Assembly (NCBI RefSeq): GCF_007994075.1
Contig: NZ_VIWU01000001.1
Location: 6,138,001-6,202,000, forward strand
Length of the DNA: 64,000 nt
Origin: Pseudonocardia hierapolitana
GTDB lineage: Bacteria > Actinomycetota > Actinomycetes > Mycobacteriales > Pseudonocardiaceae
Direction of reading: 5' to 3'
Of the stretch, positions 26,396 through 35,389 are shown piece after piece. The notes below the pieces were generated by a model. The model had not been told where the DNA came from. It worked only from the letters and a program-made list of their open reading frames with translations, and did no database searches. Within the stretch, counting starts at the first letter, position 1. The number at the start of each line of letters is the position of its first letter. Made by a program: the position numbers and the translations under genes.

Positions 26396-27373
26396 ATGGT
26401 CTTCCATGACGTGATGCCCGACTCCCGGGACTTCGCCGCCCGCACCGAGCCGTTCCGCCGCGAGCTGCTCGCGCACTGCTACCGGATGCTCGGGTCGCTG
26501 CACGACGCCGAGGACGTCGTGCAGGAGACGTACCTGCGCGCCTGGCGGGCCTACGGCGCGTTCGAGGAGCGCTCGTCGGTGCGGACCTGGCTCCACCGGA
26601 TCGCGACCAACGCCTGCCTGACCGCGCTCGAACGCCGGGGGCGCCGGGTGTTGCCGTCCGGGCTCACCGGCCCGTCGGACGACCCGTACGCGCCGCCGGT
26701 GCCGGCGGGGCCCGAGGTCAGCTGGGTGCAGCCCTTCCCGGATGCGCTGGTGGAGGGGGATCCCGCGGCGGTCGTGGTGGAGCGGGAGGACCTCCGGCTC
26801 GCGCTGGTCGCCAGCCTGCAGCACCTGCCCGCCCGGCAGCGCGCGGTGCTTCTGTTGCGCGACGTGCTGGCGTTCCCGGCCGCCGACGTCGCGGCCGTGC
26901 TCGACATCAGCGTCGCGGCGGTCAAGAGCGCCCTGCAGCGCGCCCGCGCCCGGCTGGAGGAGGTGGCGCCCAGTGCCGAGGCACTCGCCGAGCCGGACGA
27001 GCCGCGGGCCCGCGCACTGCTCGACCGCTACATCGCCGCCTTCGAGAACGCCGACGCGGCCGCGTTCGAGGAGGTGCTGCGCGCCGACGCCGCGCTGGAG
27101 ATGGTCGGCTCCCGCACGTGGTTCTCCGGGCTGTGCACCTGCCTGCCCTACCTCACGAGCCCGCAGGTCCTCGGCTCCCCGGGGGACTGGCGGATGGTGC
27201 CGACCCGCGCCAACGGGCAGCCGGCCGCCGTGGCGTACCTCCGCGGGCCCTCCGGCGCCCACGAGGCGTTCGGGGTGGCGGTGCTGACCGTCGCGGAGGA
27301 CGGGATCGGCCGCATCGTCGTGTTCGCCGACCCCGCCCTCGTGACGGCCTTCGGATTCCCGTCGGTCAGGTGA
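26396..27373 (+). CDS. RNA polymerase sigma-70 factor with C-terminal SnoaL-like domain (SigG/SigJ type)
   Basis: ECF-type sigma factor of 325 residues. Region 2 is FRRELLAHCYRMLGSLHDAEDVVQETYLRAWRAYGAFEERSSVRTWLHRIATNAC. Region 4 is LQHLPARQRAVLLLRDVLAFPAADVAAVLDISVAAVKSALQRARARL. The C-terminal 110 residues (RALLDRYIAAFENADAAAFEEVL) form an NTF2/SnoaL-like domain as in SigG/SigJ-group factors, where it controls activity without a classical anti-sigma factor. No anti-sigma gene is adjacent. Its 3' end overlaps the convergent SDR gene by eight bases. Confidence 0.86.
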   Translation: MVFHDVMPDSRDFAARTEPFRRELLAHCYRMLGSLHDAEDVVQETYLRAWRAYGAFEERSSVRTWLHRIATNACLTALERRGRRVLPSGLTGPSDDPYAPPVPAGPEVSWVQPFPDALVEGDPAAVVVEREDLRLALVASLQHLPARQRAVLLLRDVLAFPAADVAAVLDISVAAVKSALQRARARLEEVAPSAEALAEPDEPRARALLDRYIAAFENADAAAFEEVLRADAALEMVGSRTWFSGLCTCLPYLTSPQVLGSPGDWRMVPTRANGQPAAVAYLRGPSGAHEAFGVAVLTVAEDGIGRIVVFADPALVTAFGFPSVR

Positions 27374-28082
27374 GCGAGACGCCCCCGTCCACCGCGAGCA
27401 CCTGCCCCGTGACGAACGTGGCCCTCATCAGGAAGACGTAGGCGTCGGCCACCTCCTCGACCGTGCCGAGCCTGCGCAACGGCACCCTCGGGACGAAGCC
27501 GGCCCGTATCCCGTCGAACTGCTCCCGGGAGAGCCCGCGCCAGAACGGGGTGTCCATGAACGTGGGCGCCACGGCGTTCACCCGGACGCCGGGCGCCGCC
27601 TCGACCGCGAGCCCCTGCACCATCGCCTGGATCCCGAGGTTCGCGACGCTCGACGCGGACGTGTCGTGCGGACGCCCGCCGGTACCCGCGGTGAAGGTCA
27701 TGCTGCCGCCGTCGCGGATCTTCCCGGCGGCCAGCCGGGCGATGGCCCAGTTGGTCGCGAACTTGGACGCGAGGACGTGGCGCATCGTGTCCGGCGACGT
27801 CTCGAGGAAGCCGCCGGACATCGAGTCGCCGATCATCGAGACGACGTGGTCGATCTCGTCGACCCCGTCGAAGAAGCTCGTGAGCGCGGACTCGTCGTGC
27901 GCGTCGAACGCGTCGGCCCGCGTCGCACCGATCCGGACAGCGGCCGCCGCGAGCTTGGCGTCGTCCCGGCCGGTGAGAACCAGGTGCGCGCCTGCGGCCG
28001 CGGCGCGCCGGGCGACCTCGGCTCCGATGCCCGAACTGCCGCCGATCACGAGCACGGTGCACCCGGCGAGGAGATCGGTCAT
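27366..28082 (-). CDS. SDR-family oxidoreductase
   Basis: Short-chain dehydrogenase of 238 residues (VLVIGGSSGIGAEVARRAAAAGAHLVLTGRD, then a SASSVANLGIQAMVQGLAVE block, then VTGQVLAVDGGVSLT). The usual YxxxK is not visible; SSVAN stands at that position, as in other divergent family members. The ATG at 28082 overlaps the stop of the DHFR-like gene (ATGA). It is the third gene of a PPOX, DHFR-like, SDR unit. Confidence 0.8.
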   Translation of the reverse strand: MTDLLAGCTVLVIGGSSGIGAEVARRAAAAGAHLVLTGRDDAKLAAAAVRIGATRADAFDAHDESALTSFFDGVDEIDHVVSMIGDSMSGGFLETSPDTMRHVLASKFATNWAIARLAAGKIRDGGSMTFTAGTGGRPHDTSASSVANLGIQAMVQGLAVEAAPGVRVNAVAPTFMDTPFWRGLSREQFDGIRAGFVPRVPLRRLGTVEEVADAYVFLMRATFVTGQVLAVDGGVSLT

Positions 28083-28597
28083 CCCCGGTCGACCCTGTGG
28101 TTCAGCACCACGACACCCGAGCGCCGGGAATGGGTGCCGACGAGCGAGAGCGGGGTCTTCGGGTCGTCCCCGACGACGATCGGGTGCACCGCGAAACGGA
28201 ACCTGTCCAGGAGGCCGTGCTGGAGCAAGGTGCGCGACAGCCGCCCGTGCCCGAAGACGACCAGGTCCCCGTCGCCGGATTCCTTCAGCGTGCGGACCTC
28301 CTCGACCACGTCGCCCCGGACGATGACCGAGTTGTTCCACTCGGCGCGTTCCAGGGTGGACGAGAAGACGTACTTCCGGATCCCGTTGATCGCGTCCGCG
28401 AAGTCGCCCTTCTGGCCGGGCCACCGCCAGGACAGGTCGTCGTAGGTCCCGCGACCCATCAGCATCGCGTCGCAGCCCTTCAGCAGTTCGTACGCCTCCT
28501 GCAGGAACTGCTCGTCGAAATAGTCCAGTGCCCAGGAGCCGGGATCGTCGACGACCCCGTCGAGGGAGATCAACGTCGACTCGACGATCTCACGCAT
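28079..28597 (-). CDS. Dihydrofolate-reductase-family (RibD C-terminal-like) protein
   Basis: Protein of 172 residues of the RibD-C/DHFR-like family: MREIVESTLISLDGVVDDP at the start, MLMGRGTYDDLSWRWPG, KYVFSSTLERAEWNNSVIV and GDGDLVVFGHGRLSRTLLQHGLLDRFRFAVHPIVVG. These enzymes are NADPH-dependent reductases of unclear substrate. It overlaps both neighbours by a few bases, so the unit is translationally coupled. Confidence 0.85.
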   Translation of the reverse strand: MREIVESTLISLDGVVDDPGSWALDYFDEQFLQEAYELLKGCDAMLMGRGTYDDLSWRWPGQKGDFADAINGIRKYVFSSTLERAEWNNSVIVRGDVVEEVRTLKESGDGDLVVFGHGRLSRTLLQHGLLDRFRFAVHPIVVGDDPKTPLSLVGTHSRRSGVVVLNHRVDRG

Positions 28598-29012
28598 GTG
28601 CGTTCCTTTCAGCGGCTGCGGGGAGCGGGGGCCAGAAGTAGACCTTCTCGGGGTGGACGCGGACGATCACGCGCTCGGCGTCGGGCTCGGGAGGTGGCGT
28701 CGCGCCGTTCATGTGGCGCTCGTACATCTCGCCGAGCAGGGTCTTGTCCGGGTCGTCGGTGATGTCGACGCGGCCGCGGATCTCGACGTACCTCCCCGGG
28801 TGCGCGAGCACGAGCAGGCTCACGCGGGGATCGCGTTCCATGTTCCGGGTCTTCAGGCGCCCGCGGATCGTGCTGAACACGACCGTGTCCCCCGACCGCT
28901 TCACGAAGATCACGGACGACTGCGGGTGACCGTCGCGGTTCGGGGTGGCGAGGATCGCCGTGTGCGGTCCGTCGATCAGGTCTCTGGCCCTCTCGGGCAA
29001 TGCGAGTTGCAT
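28590..29012 (-). CDS. PPOX-class (F420- or FMN-dependent) oxidoreductase
   Basis: Protein of 140 residues with the PPOX split-barrel pattern: ARDLIDGPHTAILATPNRDGHPQSSVIFVKRSGDTVVFSTIRGRLKTRNMERDPRVSLLVL, then YVEIRGRVDITDDP. It resembles the actinobacterial F420-dependent group. The ATG at 29012 gives the usual family length. It is the first gene of the minus-strand unit; an AT-rich promoter region lies 200 bases upstream. Confidence 0.82.
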   Translation of the reverse strand: MQLALPERARDLIDGPHTAILATPNRDGHPQSSVIFVKRSGDTVVFSTIRGRLKTRNMERDPRVSLLVLAHPGRYVEIRGRVDITDDPDKTLLGEMYERHMNGATPPPEPDAERVIVRVHPEKVYFWPPLPAAAERNAHA

Positions 29013-29217
29013 GCAGGGGTAGACCCCGAGGCGACGCGAGAGGAATCTGCCGCAGCTCGATGACTTCGGCGACTCGTGGATGCCCGGCGTGGCGGCCCAG
29101 CTCGCGGAGGTCGTCCGCGGCCGGCGGAGACGAGAACGTCCCGCTGGTGTCCGGCGCCTCGTCACCGACCGTCCCGGCCACCGACAGCCCTACCGATCCC
29201 GTATGATCCGGTATCCA

Positions 29218-29246
29218 TATAATATCTAGATCGTAGGGATCTACGG
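29218..29246. promoter_or_regulatory. AT-rich promoter with palindrome TAGATC-N5-GATCTA
   Basis: A consensus TATAAT at 29218-29223 is followed by TAGATC-GTAGG-GATCTA (29227-29243) and CGTAG-GGAT-CTACG (29232-29245). The site precedes the NAD(P)-binding protein gene at 29255 by only a few bases and looks like a repressor operator over the transcription start. Confidence 0.55.
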
Positions 29247-29254
29247 GGGGTCAG

Positions 29255-29920
29255 ATGCACGTCACGATCGTCGGAGCAACAGGGGGCATCGGCCGCCAGC
29301 TCGTCGACCAGGCACTCGCCGCCGGGCACACGGTCACGGCCGCGGTGCGCAACCCGCATAACCTGCACCGCGACGTTCCCGCCGTCGCCGTGGACCTCGG
29401 CCATGCCGACCGCACGGTCCTGCGCTCGGCGCTGTACGGATCGCACGCCGTGCTGTCCTGCCTCGGACCGCGCGGACGGCACGAGTACGGGGTGGTGTCC
29501 GCCGGCACCGAGACGATCGTCGCGGCGATGCGGGAGGCCGGCTGCCGGCGCATCGTCGCGGTCAGCGGCGCCGGCGTGTCGACCGCCCGGACGCCGGCCC
29601 GACCCCGACCGCCGAGGCGTGAGCCCGGGGCCGGCCTCTACAACCAGTTCTTCGCCACACCGCTGGCGCGCCTGGCCGTGGGGCCGCACTTCACCGACGT
29701 CGCGATGATGGAGGACGTCCTGCGGGCCAGCGGCCTCGATTGGACCTCCGTGCGCCCCCCGTACCTGACGAACGGCCCCTCGACCGGGCGGTACCGCACC
29801 GCTCGTGAACGCAACGTCCGACGCGGCCTCCGGCTGTCCCGCGCGGACGCCGCGCACTTCATGCTCCAGACCCTCGTGCAGCCGTCGACCATCGGCCACG
29901 CCATCGCCGTCGCCTACTGA
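29255..29920 (+). CDS. NAD(P)H-binding protein, atypical SDR (NmrA-like)
   Basis: Protein of 221 residues beginning MHVTIVGATGGIGRQLVDQAL (GxxGxxG), then the AVLSCLGPRGRHEYGVVSAGT segment and RIVAVSGAGVS. It belongs to the atypical SDR group related to biliverdin reductase B or NmrA. The ATG at 29255 follows GGGGGG closely. Its stop overlaps that of the convergent PTS gene by seven bases. Confidence 0.82.
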   Translation: MHVTIVGATGGIGRQLVDQALAAGHTVTAAVRNPHNLHRDVPAVAVDLGHADRTVLRSALYGSHAVLSCLGPRGRHEYGVVSAGTETIVAAMREAGCRRIVAVSGAGVSTARTPARPRPPRREPGAGLYNQFFATPLARLAVGPHFTDVAMMEDVLRASGLDWTSVRPPYLTNGPSTGRYRTARERNVRRGLRLSRADAAHFMLQTLVQPSTIGHAIAVAY

Positions 29921-30999
29921 GGCCGCCGGAGCGATTTCAGCGACAGGACCATCACCGCCGAGACCAGCGTGCCGGCGGCGATCGCCAGCACGTGGCCGAG
30001 CGGGTTGCCGACCAGCGGGAGCACGAAGATGCCGCCGTGCGGGGCGGCTGTCGCAGCGCCGAAGGCGGCCGAGAGGCCGCCGGTGACCGTCGCGCCGGCG
30101 AGGAGCGACGGCAGCACGCGCAGCGGGTCGGCGGCGGCGAACGGGATGGCGCCCTCCGTCACGTACACCGCGCCGAGCAGCCACGCCGCGCGCCCGTTCT
30201 CCCGTTCGGCGGGAGTGAACCGGTCGCGGCGCAGGGTGGTCGCGAGCGCCATGGCGAGCGGCGGCGTCATGCCGGCGGCCATGACGGCGGCCATGACCGT
30301 CTGCGCGGACGGGGTGCCCGTGGCGAGGCCCGCGACGGCGAACGTGTAGGCCGTCTTGTTGATCGGCCCGCCGAGGTCGGCGGCCACCATCAGCCCGAGC
30401 GCCGCGCCCGCGAGCACGAGGCTGCCGGTGGACAGGTCGGCGAGCCCGCTCGTCAGCGAGGAGGTCAGGGCGGCCAGCGGCCTGCCGACGACGAGCCACA
30501 TGACTGCGCCGGTGACCAGGGTGCCTGCCAGCGGCAGGACCAGCACGGGACGCAGCCCCGCGACGACGCGCGGTGGCCGCCAGCGTGCGAGCCGGTCGAC
30601 GACGACGCCTGCGAGCACCCCGGCGACGAGCCCGCCGAGGAAGCCGGCCCCGGTCTGGGCGGCGACGGTGCCGCCGACGAACCCGGGCACCAGCGCGGGC
30701 CGGTCGGCGATGGCGTGGGCGACGTACCCGCCGACCACGGGGACGAGCAGCCCGAAGGTGAGCGCGCCGAGCTGGTGCAGCAGCGCTGCCCAGCTCACGG
30801 GGGCGAGCCAGTCGAAACCGGCGGTCACCGGGGGTGCGGCGCCGATCGTCGGGCCGCCGAGTGCGTAGCCGAGCGCGAGCAGCACGCCGCCGGTGACGAC
30901 GAACGGGATCGCGTAGCTCACGCCCTGCATGAGCTTGCCGTGGACCGCGGCGACGGTCGGGCTGGAAGTGGGGTGGGCCAGGGTGGGAGCGTTCATCAT
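29914..30999 (-). CDS. Fructose-family PTS IIC membrane component, no IIA or IIB domain
   Basis: Membrane protein of 361 residues that covers only the EIIC domain of a fructose-type phosphotransferase permease. It has about nine segments and the family blocks GPINKTAYTFAVAGLATG and YVTEGAIPFAAADPLRVLPS and PHGGIFVLPLVG. The IIA and IIB phosphorylation domains usually fused in FruA are absent, and no PTS gene is adjacent. The ATG at 30999 follows GAGG. An MFS gene ends 13 bases upstream, so both may share a message. Confidence 0.82.
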   Translation of the reverse strand: MMNAPTLAHPTSSPTVAAVHGKLMQGVSYAIPFVVTGGVLLALGYALGGPTIGAAPPVTAGFDWLAPVSWAALLHQLGALTFGLLVPVVGGYVAHAIADRPALVPGFVGGTVAAQTGAGFLGGLVAGVLAGVVVDRLARWRPPRVVAGLRPVLVLPLAGTLVTGAVMWLVVGRPLAALTSSLTSGLADLSTGSLVLAGAALGLMVAADLGGPINKTAYTFAVAGLATGTPSAQTVMAAVMAAGMTPPLAMALATTLRRDRFTPAERENGRAAWLLGAVYVTEGAIPFAAADPLRVLPSLLAGATVTGGLSAAFGAATAAPHGGIFVLPLVGNPLGHVLAIAAGTLVSAVMVLSLKSLRRPQ

Positions 31000-31012
31000 G
31001 TCGGACCTCGGA

Positions 31013-32341
31013 TCAGGTGGCGAGGGCTTCGAGCCCCGGGTACGGGCGCCGGTCACCTGCGGGGCCGCCCAGCTGGGCGTGCAGCACGCCGAGCTGCGCG
31101 GTGTGCCGGCGGAGGGCGGCGACGAGGGCGGTGGTGATGACGCGGAGCACGCGTTCACCGCCACCGAGCGCAGGCACGGCCAACACCGCTGCCACCGCGG
31201 CCAGTGCCGCCACCGTCGCGAACGCGACGGGCAGCCCGACCGACTCGGCGACGATCCCGAGCAGCGGCGGGCCGCCGAGCAGACCGGTGTAGCCGACCGT
31301 GGAGGCGAGCGCGACCCCGCCGGCCCCGGCGTGGGCGCCGGCCCGCGCGATGGCGATCGGGAAGACGTTGGCGAGGCCGATCCCGATCAGCACGAAGCCG
31401 GCGAGCACGATCTCGACGTCGTGCACGGTCGCGACGACCAGGGCTCCCGCGGTGGCGAGCAGCGCCCCACCCGTCACGACGCGGGTCGGCCCGAGCGCGT
31501 GCACGAGGCCGTTCCCGGCCAGCCGGCCGCACGCCATCGCGAGGGAGAAGCAGGCGTACCCGGCGGCCGCGAGCACCGGCGTCGCGCCGATCTCCTGCAG
31601 GTGCAGCGCGCCCCAGTCGGTGACCGCGCCCTCCCCGAACGCGGTGCAGCCTGCGATGACGCCCAGCAGCACGACGAGACCGCGCGTGGTGCCGCGCGGT
31701 GGCGGGGCGGCGCCGTCCCGGGCCTGCTCGCCGTCGGCCGCCAGCAGGACGGGCGCCACGGTCGCCGTCGCGAGCACCCCGAGCGCGGCGACGACGAGCA
31801 GGTGCACGGCGGGGGACGCGAGCGCGGCGCCGGCCCCGCCGGCCGCTGCTCCGGCGAGCCCGCCGAAGCTGAACCCGGCGTGCAGTGACGGCAGGACGGG
31901 GCGGCGGGCCGCGGCCTCGACCTGCACGCCGATCGCGTTGGCGGCCACGTTCAGCGTGCCGGTGGCGGCACCGAACACCAGCAGCGCCACCGCGAGCTCG
32001 GGGATCGAGCCGGTGAGACCGGGGAGGGCGAGCGCGGCGCAGGTCGCGACCGCGGCGGCGACGCCGGCGAGCCCCGGGCCGAGCCGGGCGCACAGCGCTC
32101 CGGTCAGCTGCATGCTGGCGAGCGCCCCGAGCGAGACGCACAGCAGGGCGAGGCCGAGGGCGGTCGGCCCCGCGCCGACGTTCGCCGCGACGTCGGGGAT
32201 GCGCGAGGCCCACGAGCCGAAGACGGCTCCGTCCACGGTGAACAGGACGGTGGCGGCGGCGCGGTGCCGGCGCACCGGGGGAGGGGTCGACCTGCGGCGA
32301 CGCGCGTTGCGCAGGCGGGCGGGATCGAGGGGGAAAGGCAT
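31013..32341 (-). CDS. MFS transporter (FucP/YbjJ-like)
   Basis: Membrane protein of about 442 residues with 12 predicted segments. It resembles the MFS group with RHRAAATVLFTVDGAVFGSWASRIPDVA, then LLCVSLGALASMQLTGALC, and SLHAGFSFGGLAGAAAGGAGAA. The substrate is unknown. The ATG at 32341 or a GTG at 32359 could start it; neither has a clear ribosome site. The C-terminus ends in a basic tail. It is upstream of the PTS IIC gene with a 13-base gap. Confidence 0.78.
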   Translation of the reverse strand: MPFPLDPARLRNARRRRSTPPPVRRHRAAATVLFTVDGAVFGSWASRIPDVAANVGAGPTALGLALLCVSLGALASMQLTGALCARLGPGLAGVAAAVATCAALALPGLTGSIPELAVALLVFGAATGTLNVAANAIGVQVEAAARRPVLPSLHAGFSFGGLAGAAAGGAGAALASPAVHLLVVAALGVLATATVAPVLLAADGEQARDGAAPPPRGTTRGLVVLLGVIAGCTAFGEGAVTDWGALHLQEIGATPVLAAAGYACFSLAMACGRLAGNGLVHALGPTRVVTGGALLATAGALVVATVHDVEIVLAGFVLIGIGLANVFPIAIARAGAHAGAGGVALASTVGYTGLLGGPPLLGIVAESVGLPVAFATVAALAAVAAVLAVPALGGGERVLRVITTALVAALRRHTAQLGVLHAQLGGPAGDRRPYPGLEALAT

Positions 32342-32515
32342 GGGGGAGTCCGGTTCCACGTGATCGTCGGCGTTCGGCTGGCTGGCGCGGCGACTGCGGG
32401 CACCGGGTTCCAGGGTCCACGAAAGCCCAGCTGGAATCGATCCAGAAAGCGGTGAGACCGCTCACGGCCCCGTCGGGTGGACGGAATCGTCGGGCCCCGG
32501 GTGCATGCTGGGCCC

Positions 32516-32857
32516 ATGGTCACGGTCGACGAGGTGCGGCGGCTGGCAGTGTCGCTGCCCCGCACCACCGAGCACCTCATCCACGACCGCGTGAAGTTCC
32601 GCGTCGGCCAGATCGTCTACGTCGCGTTCTCGCGGGACGAGACGGTGATGGGCTTCGCGTTCCCCAAGGAGGAACGCGACGCCCTCATCGCATCCGCCCC
32701 CGCGAAGTTCCACCTGCCCGGCCTCTCCGACCAGCGGTTCAACTGGGTGCACGCGTGGACGGCCGCGCTCGACGAGGACGAGATGCGCGAGCTGGTGGTG
32801 GACGCGTGGCGCATGGTCGTGCCGAAGAGCGTGGCCGCGGGTCATCTGGCGCGCTGA
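32516..32857 (+). CDS. MmcQ/YjbR-family protein
   Basis: Protein of 113 residues with the CyaY-like YjbR fold: VDEVRRLAVSLPRTTEH, then VKFRVGQIVYVAFSRDETVMGFAFPKEERDAL, then RFNWVHAWTAALDEDEMRELVVDAWRMVVPKSVAA. Such proteins are called MmcQ/YjbR DNA-binding proteins, though the function is poorly known. Its 3' end overlaps the end of the metal ATPase gene on the other strand. Confidence 0.85.
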   Translation: MVTVDEVRRLAVSLPRTTEHLIHDRVKFRVGQIVYVAFSRDETVMGFAFPKEERDALIASAPAKFHLPGLSDQRFNWVHAWTAALDEDEMRELVVDAWRMVVPKSVAAGHLAR

Positions 32858-34776
32858 CCGGCACGCCGCCAGGCCGCGGCGCGCAGGAGGCGCAGGCCGT
32901 TGAGCGCGACCACGACGGTGGACCCCTCGTGCCCGGCCACGCCGAGCGGGAGCGGAAGGGTGCCGACGAGGTCCCACGTGACCAGCACGGCGATCACCGT
33001 GGCCGCGATCGCGACGTTGGCCAGGACGACCCGGCGGGCCTGGCGGGAGAGGCCGAGCAGGTTCGGCAGGGTGGAGAGGTCGTCGCGGACGATCACGATG
33101 TCGGCGGTCTCCACGGCAAGCGCGACACCCCGCCCGCCCAGCGCCACCCCGGCGTCGGCGGTGGCGAGCGCCGGCGCGTCGTTCACGCCGTCGCCGACGA
33201 GGAGCACGCGATGCCCGGCGGCCCGCAGCTCCCACACCGCGGCGGCCTTGGCGTCGGGGAGAAGGCCGGCGCGCACGTCGCTGATGCCGACGGCAGCGGC
33301 CACCTGGGCCGCGGCCGCCGGATGGTCCCCGGTGAGCAGCACGGGTGCGTTGCCGGTCAGCTCCGCGAGCCGCGCGACCGTCTCCGCCGCGTCCGATCGG
33401 AGCCGGTCGACGAGCGCGAGCAGCCCGACCGGGCGGCCGTCGGCGATCACGACGACGACGGTGGCGCCGTCGGCCTCGAGCCGCGCGACCGGCACCGCCG
33501 CGAGCCCGTCCAGCAGTGCGGGCGAGCCGACGACGACGGCCGTCCCGCCGACGGTGGCGCGGACGCCGCGCCCGGGCACGGCGCTGAAGTCGGTGGCATC
33601 GGTGATGGGCAGCCCGCGTTCCCGGGCGGCCTGCACGACCGCGCCGGCGAGGGGGTGCTCGCTGGGGCGCTCGGCGGCTGCGGCGAGCGCGAGCACGGCG
33701 TCCTCGTCGAGCTCACCGATCGGCGTCACGGACTCCAGGTGCGGGCGGCCCTCCGTGAGCGTGCCGGTCTTGTCGAACGCGACGACCGTGGTGCGGCCGA
33801 GCGCTTCCATCGCCACCGCGGACTTCACCAGCACACCGCGCCTGCCGCCGTTCGCGATCGCGGCGAGCAGCGGCGGCATCGTCGCGAGGACGATCGCGCA
33901 GGGCGAGGCGACGATCATGAAGGTCATCGCGCGCAGGAGCGTCGGCTCGAAGGCCGCGCCGAAGGCGAGCGGGATCGCGACCAGCGCCAGCGCCCCGGTC
34001 ACCACGGCCACGGAGTAGCGCTGCTCGACGCGCTCGATGAACAGCTGCGTGCGCGCCTTCGTGGCCGAGGCCTGCTCCACCATCGTGGCGATCCGGGCCA
34101 CCACCGACTCCGCCGCGACGCGCTCGACGCCGACCCGCACCGAGCCGGTGCCGTTGACGGTGCCGGCGAACACCTCGTCGCCGGGTCGCTTGGTGACCGG
34201 CAGCCCTTCGCCGGTGATCGAGGCCTGGTCGACCTCGGTGATGCCCGAGACCACGATGCCGTCGGCGCCGATCCGCTCGCCCGGCCGGACGAGCACCACG
34301 TCGCCGACGGCGAGGTCCGCGACCGGGACGTTCTCCTCCGTGCCGTCGGCGTGCAGCAGGGTGGCGCGCTCGGGGGCGAGGTCGAGCAGCGCCCGCACCG
34401 ACTCCTCGGTGCGCCGGGTGACGACGGCCTCGACCGCGCCGGAGGTGGCGAAGATGACGATCAGGAGGGCGCCGTCGAACACCTGGCCGATCGCCGCGGC
34501 CGCGATCGCGGCCACGACCATCAGCAGGTCGACGTCGAGCGTCCGCTCGCGCAGCGCGCGCAGCCCGGCGAGCGCGGGTTCCCAGCCGCCCGCGGCGTAG
34601 CAGGCGAGGTAGAGCGCCCACCAGACCGGCGCGGGCGCCCCCGCCAGCTGGGCCGCGCCACCGGCGGCGAAGAGCACCAGCGACGCCGCGGCCCACCGCA
34701 CCTCCGGCATGGCGTGGATCGCCGCTCGGCGACGGATGGCGGGCGTGGGCGAGGCGGACCGTTCCAGGGTGACCAC
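32842..34776 (-). CDS. P1B-type heavy-metal ATPase, P1B-4 (Co/Fe/Zn) type
   Basis: Protein of 644 residues with the complete P-type ATPase core: actuator ASITGEGLPVTK (about 186-196), the metal-site SPC (about 291-293) rather than CPC, phosphorylation motif DKTGTLTEG (335), SEHPLAG, and GDGVNDAPALATADAGVALG. Near the C-terminus AGHEGSTVVVALNG holds the HEGST motif; SPC plus HEGST marks the P1B-4 group (CtpD/CoaT-like exporters of cobalt or iron). There is no N-terminal metal-binding domain. It starts with GTG at 34776 and is divergent from ArsR across a 22-bp operator. Confidence 0.88.
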   Translation of the reverse strand: MVTLERSASPTPAIRRRAAIHAMPEVRWAAASLVLFAAGGAAQLAGAPAPVWWALYLACYAAGGWEPALAGLRALRERTLDVDLLMVVAAIAAAAIGQVFDGALLIVIFATSGAVEAVVTRRTEESVRALLDLAPERATLLHADGTEENVPVADLAVGDVVLVRPGERIGADGIVVSGITEVDQASITGEGLPVTKRPGDEVFAGTVNGTGSVRVGVERVAAESVVARIATMVEQASATKARTQLFIERVEQRYSVAVVTGALALVAIPLAFGAAFEPTLLRAMTFMIVASPCAIVLATMPPLLAAIANGGRRGVLVKSAVAMEALGRTTVVAFDKTGTLTEGRPHLESVTPIGELDEDAVLALAAAAERPSEHPLAGAVVQAARERGLPITDATDFSAVPGRGVRATVGGTAVVVGSPALLDGLAAVPVARLEADGATVVVVIADGRPVGLLALVDRLRSDAAETVARLAELTGNAPVLLTGDHPAAAAQVAAAVGISDVRAGLLPDAKAAAVWELRAAGHRVLLVGDGVNDAPALATADAGVALGGRGVALAVETADIVIVRDDLSTLPNLLGLSRQARRVVLANVAIAATVIAVLVTWDLVGTLPLPLGVAGHEGSTVVVALNGLRLLRAAAWRRAGQRAR

Positions 34777-34788
34777 GGCATGGGACAG

Positions 34789-34810
34789 TACCTGCGCATA
34801 TGCGAAGGTA
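34789..34810. promoter_or_regulatory. ArsR/SmtB operator
   Basis: A 22-bp near-perfect palindrome: TACCT and AGGTA arms around the 10-bp core CGCATATGCG, with a single mismatched pair. It lies between the divergent metal ATPase and ArsR genes, the usual place for metal-responsive repression. Confidence 0.75.
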
Positions 34811-34852
34811 CAAAGACAGTCAGGTAGTTGTGGTCTCCGCTACCCTCGGAAC

Positions 34853-35170
34853 GTGCACGGCACCCTGCCCGACTTCGACATGCCCGGCGACGACGAGGCC
34901 CGCGCCGCCGCCGAGCGTTTCCGGCTGCTCGCCGACCCCACCCGGGTGAAGATCCTCTGGGCGCTGTCGCAGGGAGAGACCTCGGTGGCCTGCCTCGCCG
35001 AGCTCGTGGGTGCCACCCCCACGGCGGTCAGCCAGCACCTGTCGAAGCTGCGCCTCGCCGGCCTCGTCCGCGGACGCCGGGACGGCACGTTCGTGCACTA
35101 CACGGCGGTGGACGACGACGTCGCGGCCCTGCTCGCCGCGGCCCTCGGCGCGCGCCCGGCCGCCCGCTGA
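34853..35170 (+). CDS. ArsR/SmtB-family metal-sensing repressor
   Basis: Winged-helix protein of 105 residues: RFRLLADPTRVKILWALSQGETSVACLAELVGATPTAVSQHLSKLRLAGLVRGRRDGTFVHYTAVDDDVAALL. A Cys precedes the recognition helix and a His lies near the N-terminus (MHGTLPDF), as in some Ni/Co sensors, so it could bind Co, Ni or Zn. The GTG at 34853 is preceded by TACCCT, suggesting a leaderless start. It shares an operator with the P1B-4 ATPase. Confidence 0.85.
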   Translation: MHGTLPDFDMPGDDEARAAAERFRLLADPTRVKILWALSQGETSVACLAELVGATPTAVSQHLSKLRLAGLVRGRRDGTFVHYTAVDDDVAALLAAALGARPAAR

Positions 35171-35389
35171 TCCCTCGGAGGTGCGCCTGAGCGCCCTCAG
35201 CACGGCCAACGGCCGCATCTCGAATTGATCGTGCCTGTGGCGACGCAGGGCGAGGCGTTGTCGAGCGCACGGCACCCGTCATTGCGGGAACGGTTCACCG
35301 TCGCGGCTGGCGGGTTCGTGCCGCTGTGGTGAGCCTGTGCCATCGAACCGGCGAACATCCCGCCACGACGAGACAGCGACGAGGAAGCC

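Noticed and set aside
26396..27373. Anti-sigma factor next to the sigma factor
   Set aside because: The neighbours are MarR and SDR genes with no zinc-binding anti-sigma motif; control is more likely by the SnoaL-like domain.
32453..32466. Palindrome GTGAG-ACCG-CTCAC upstream of the MmcQ-like gene
   Set aside because: Short and without a regulator nearby, so I do not assign a function.
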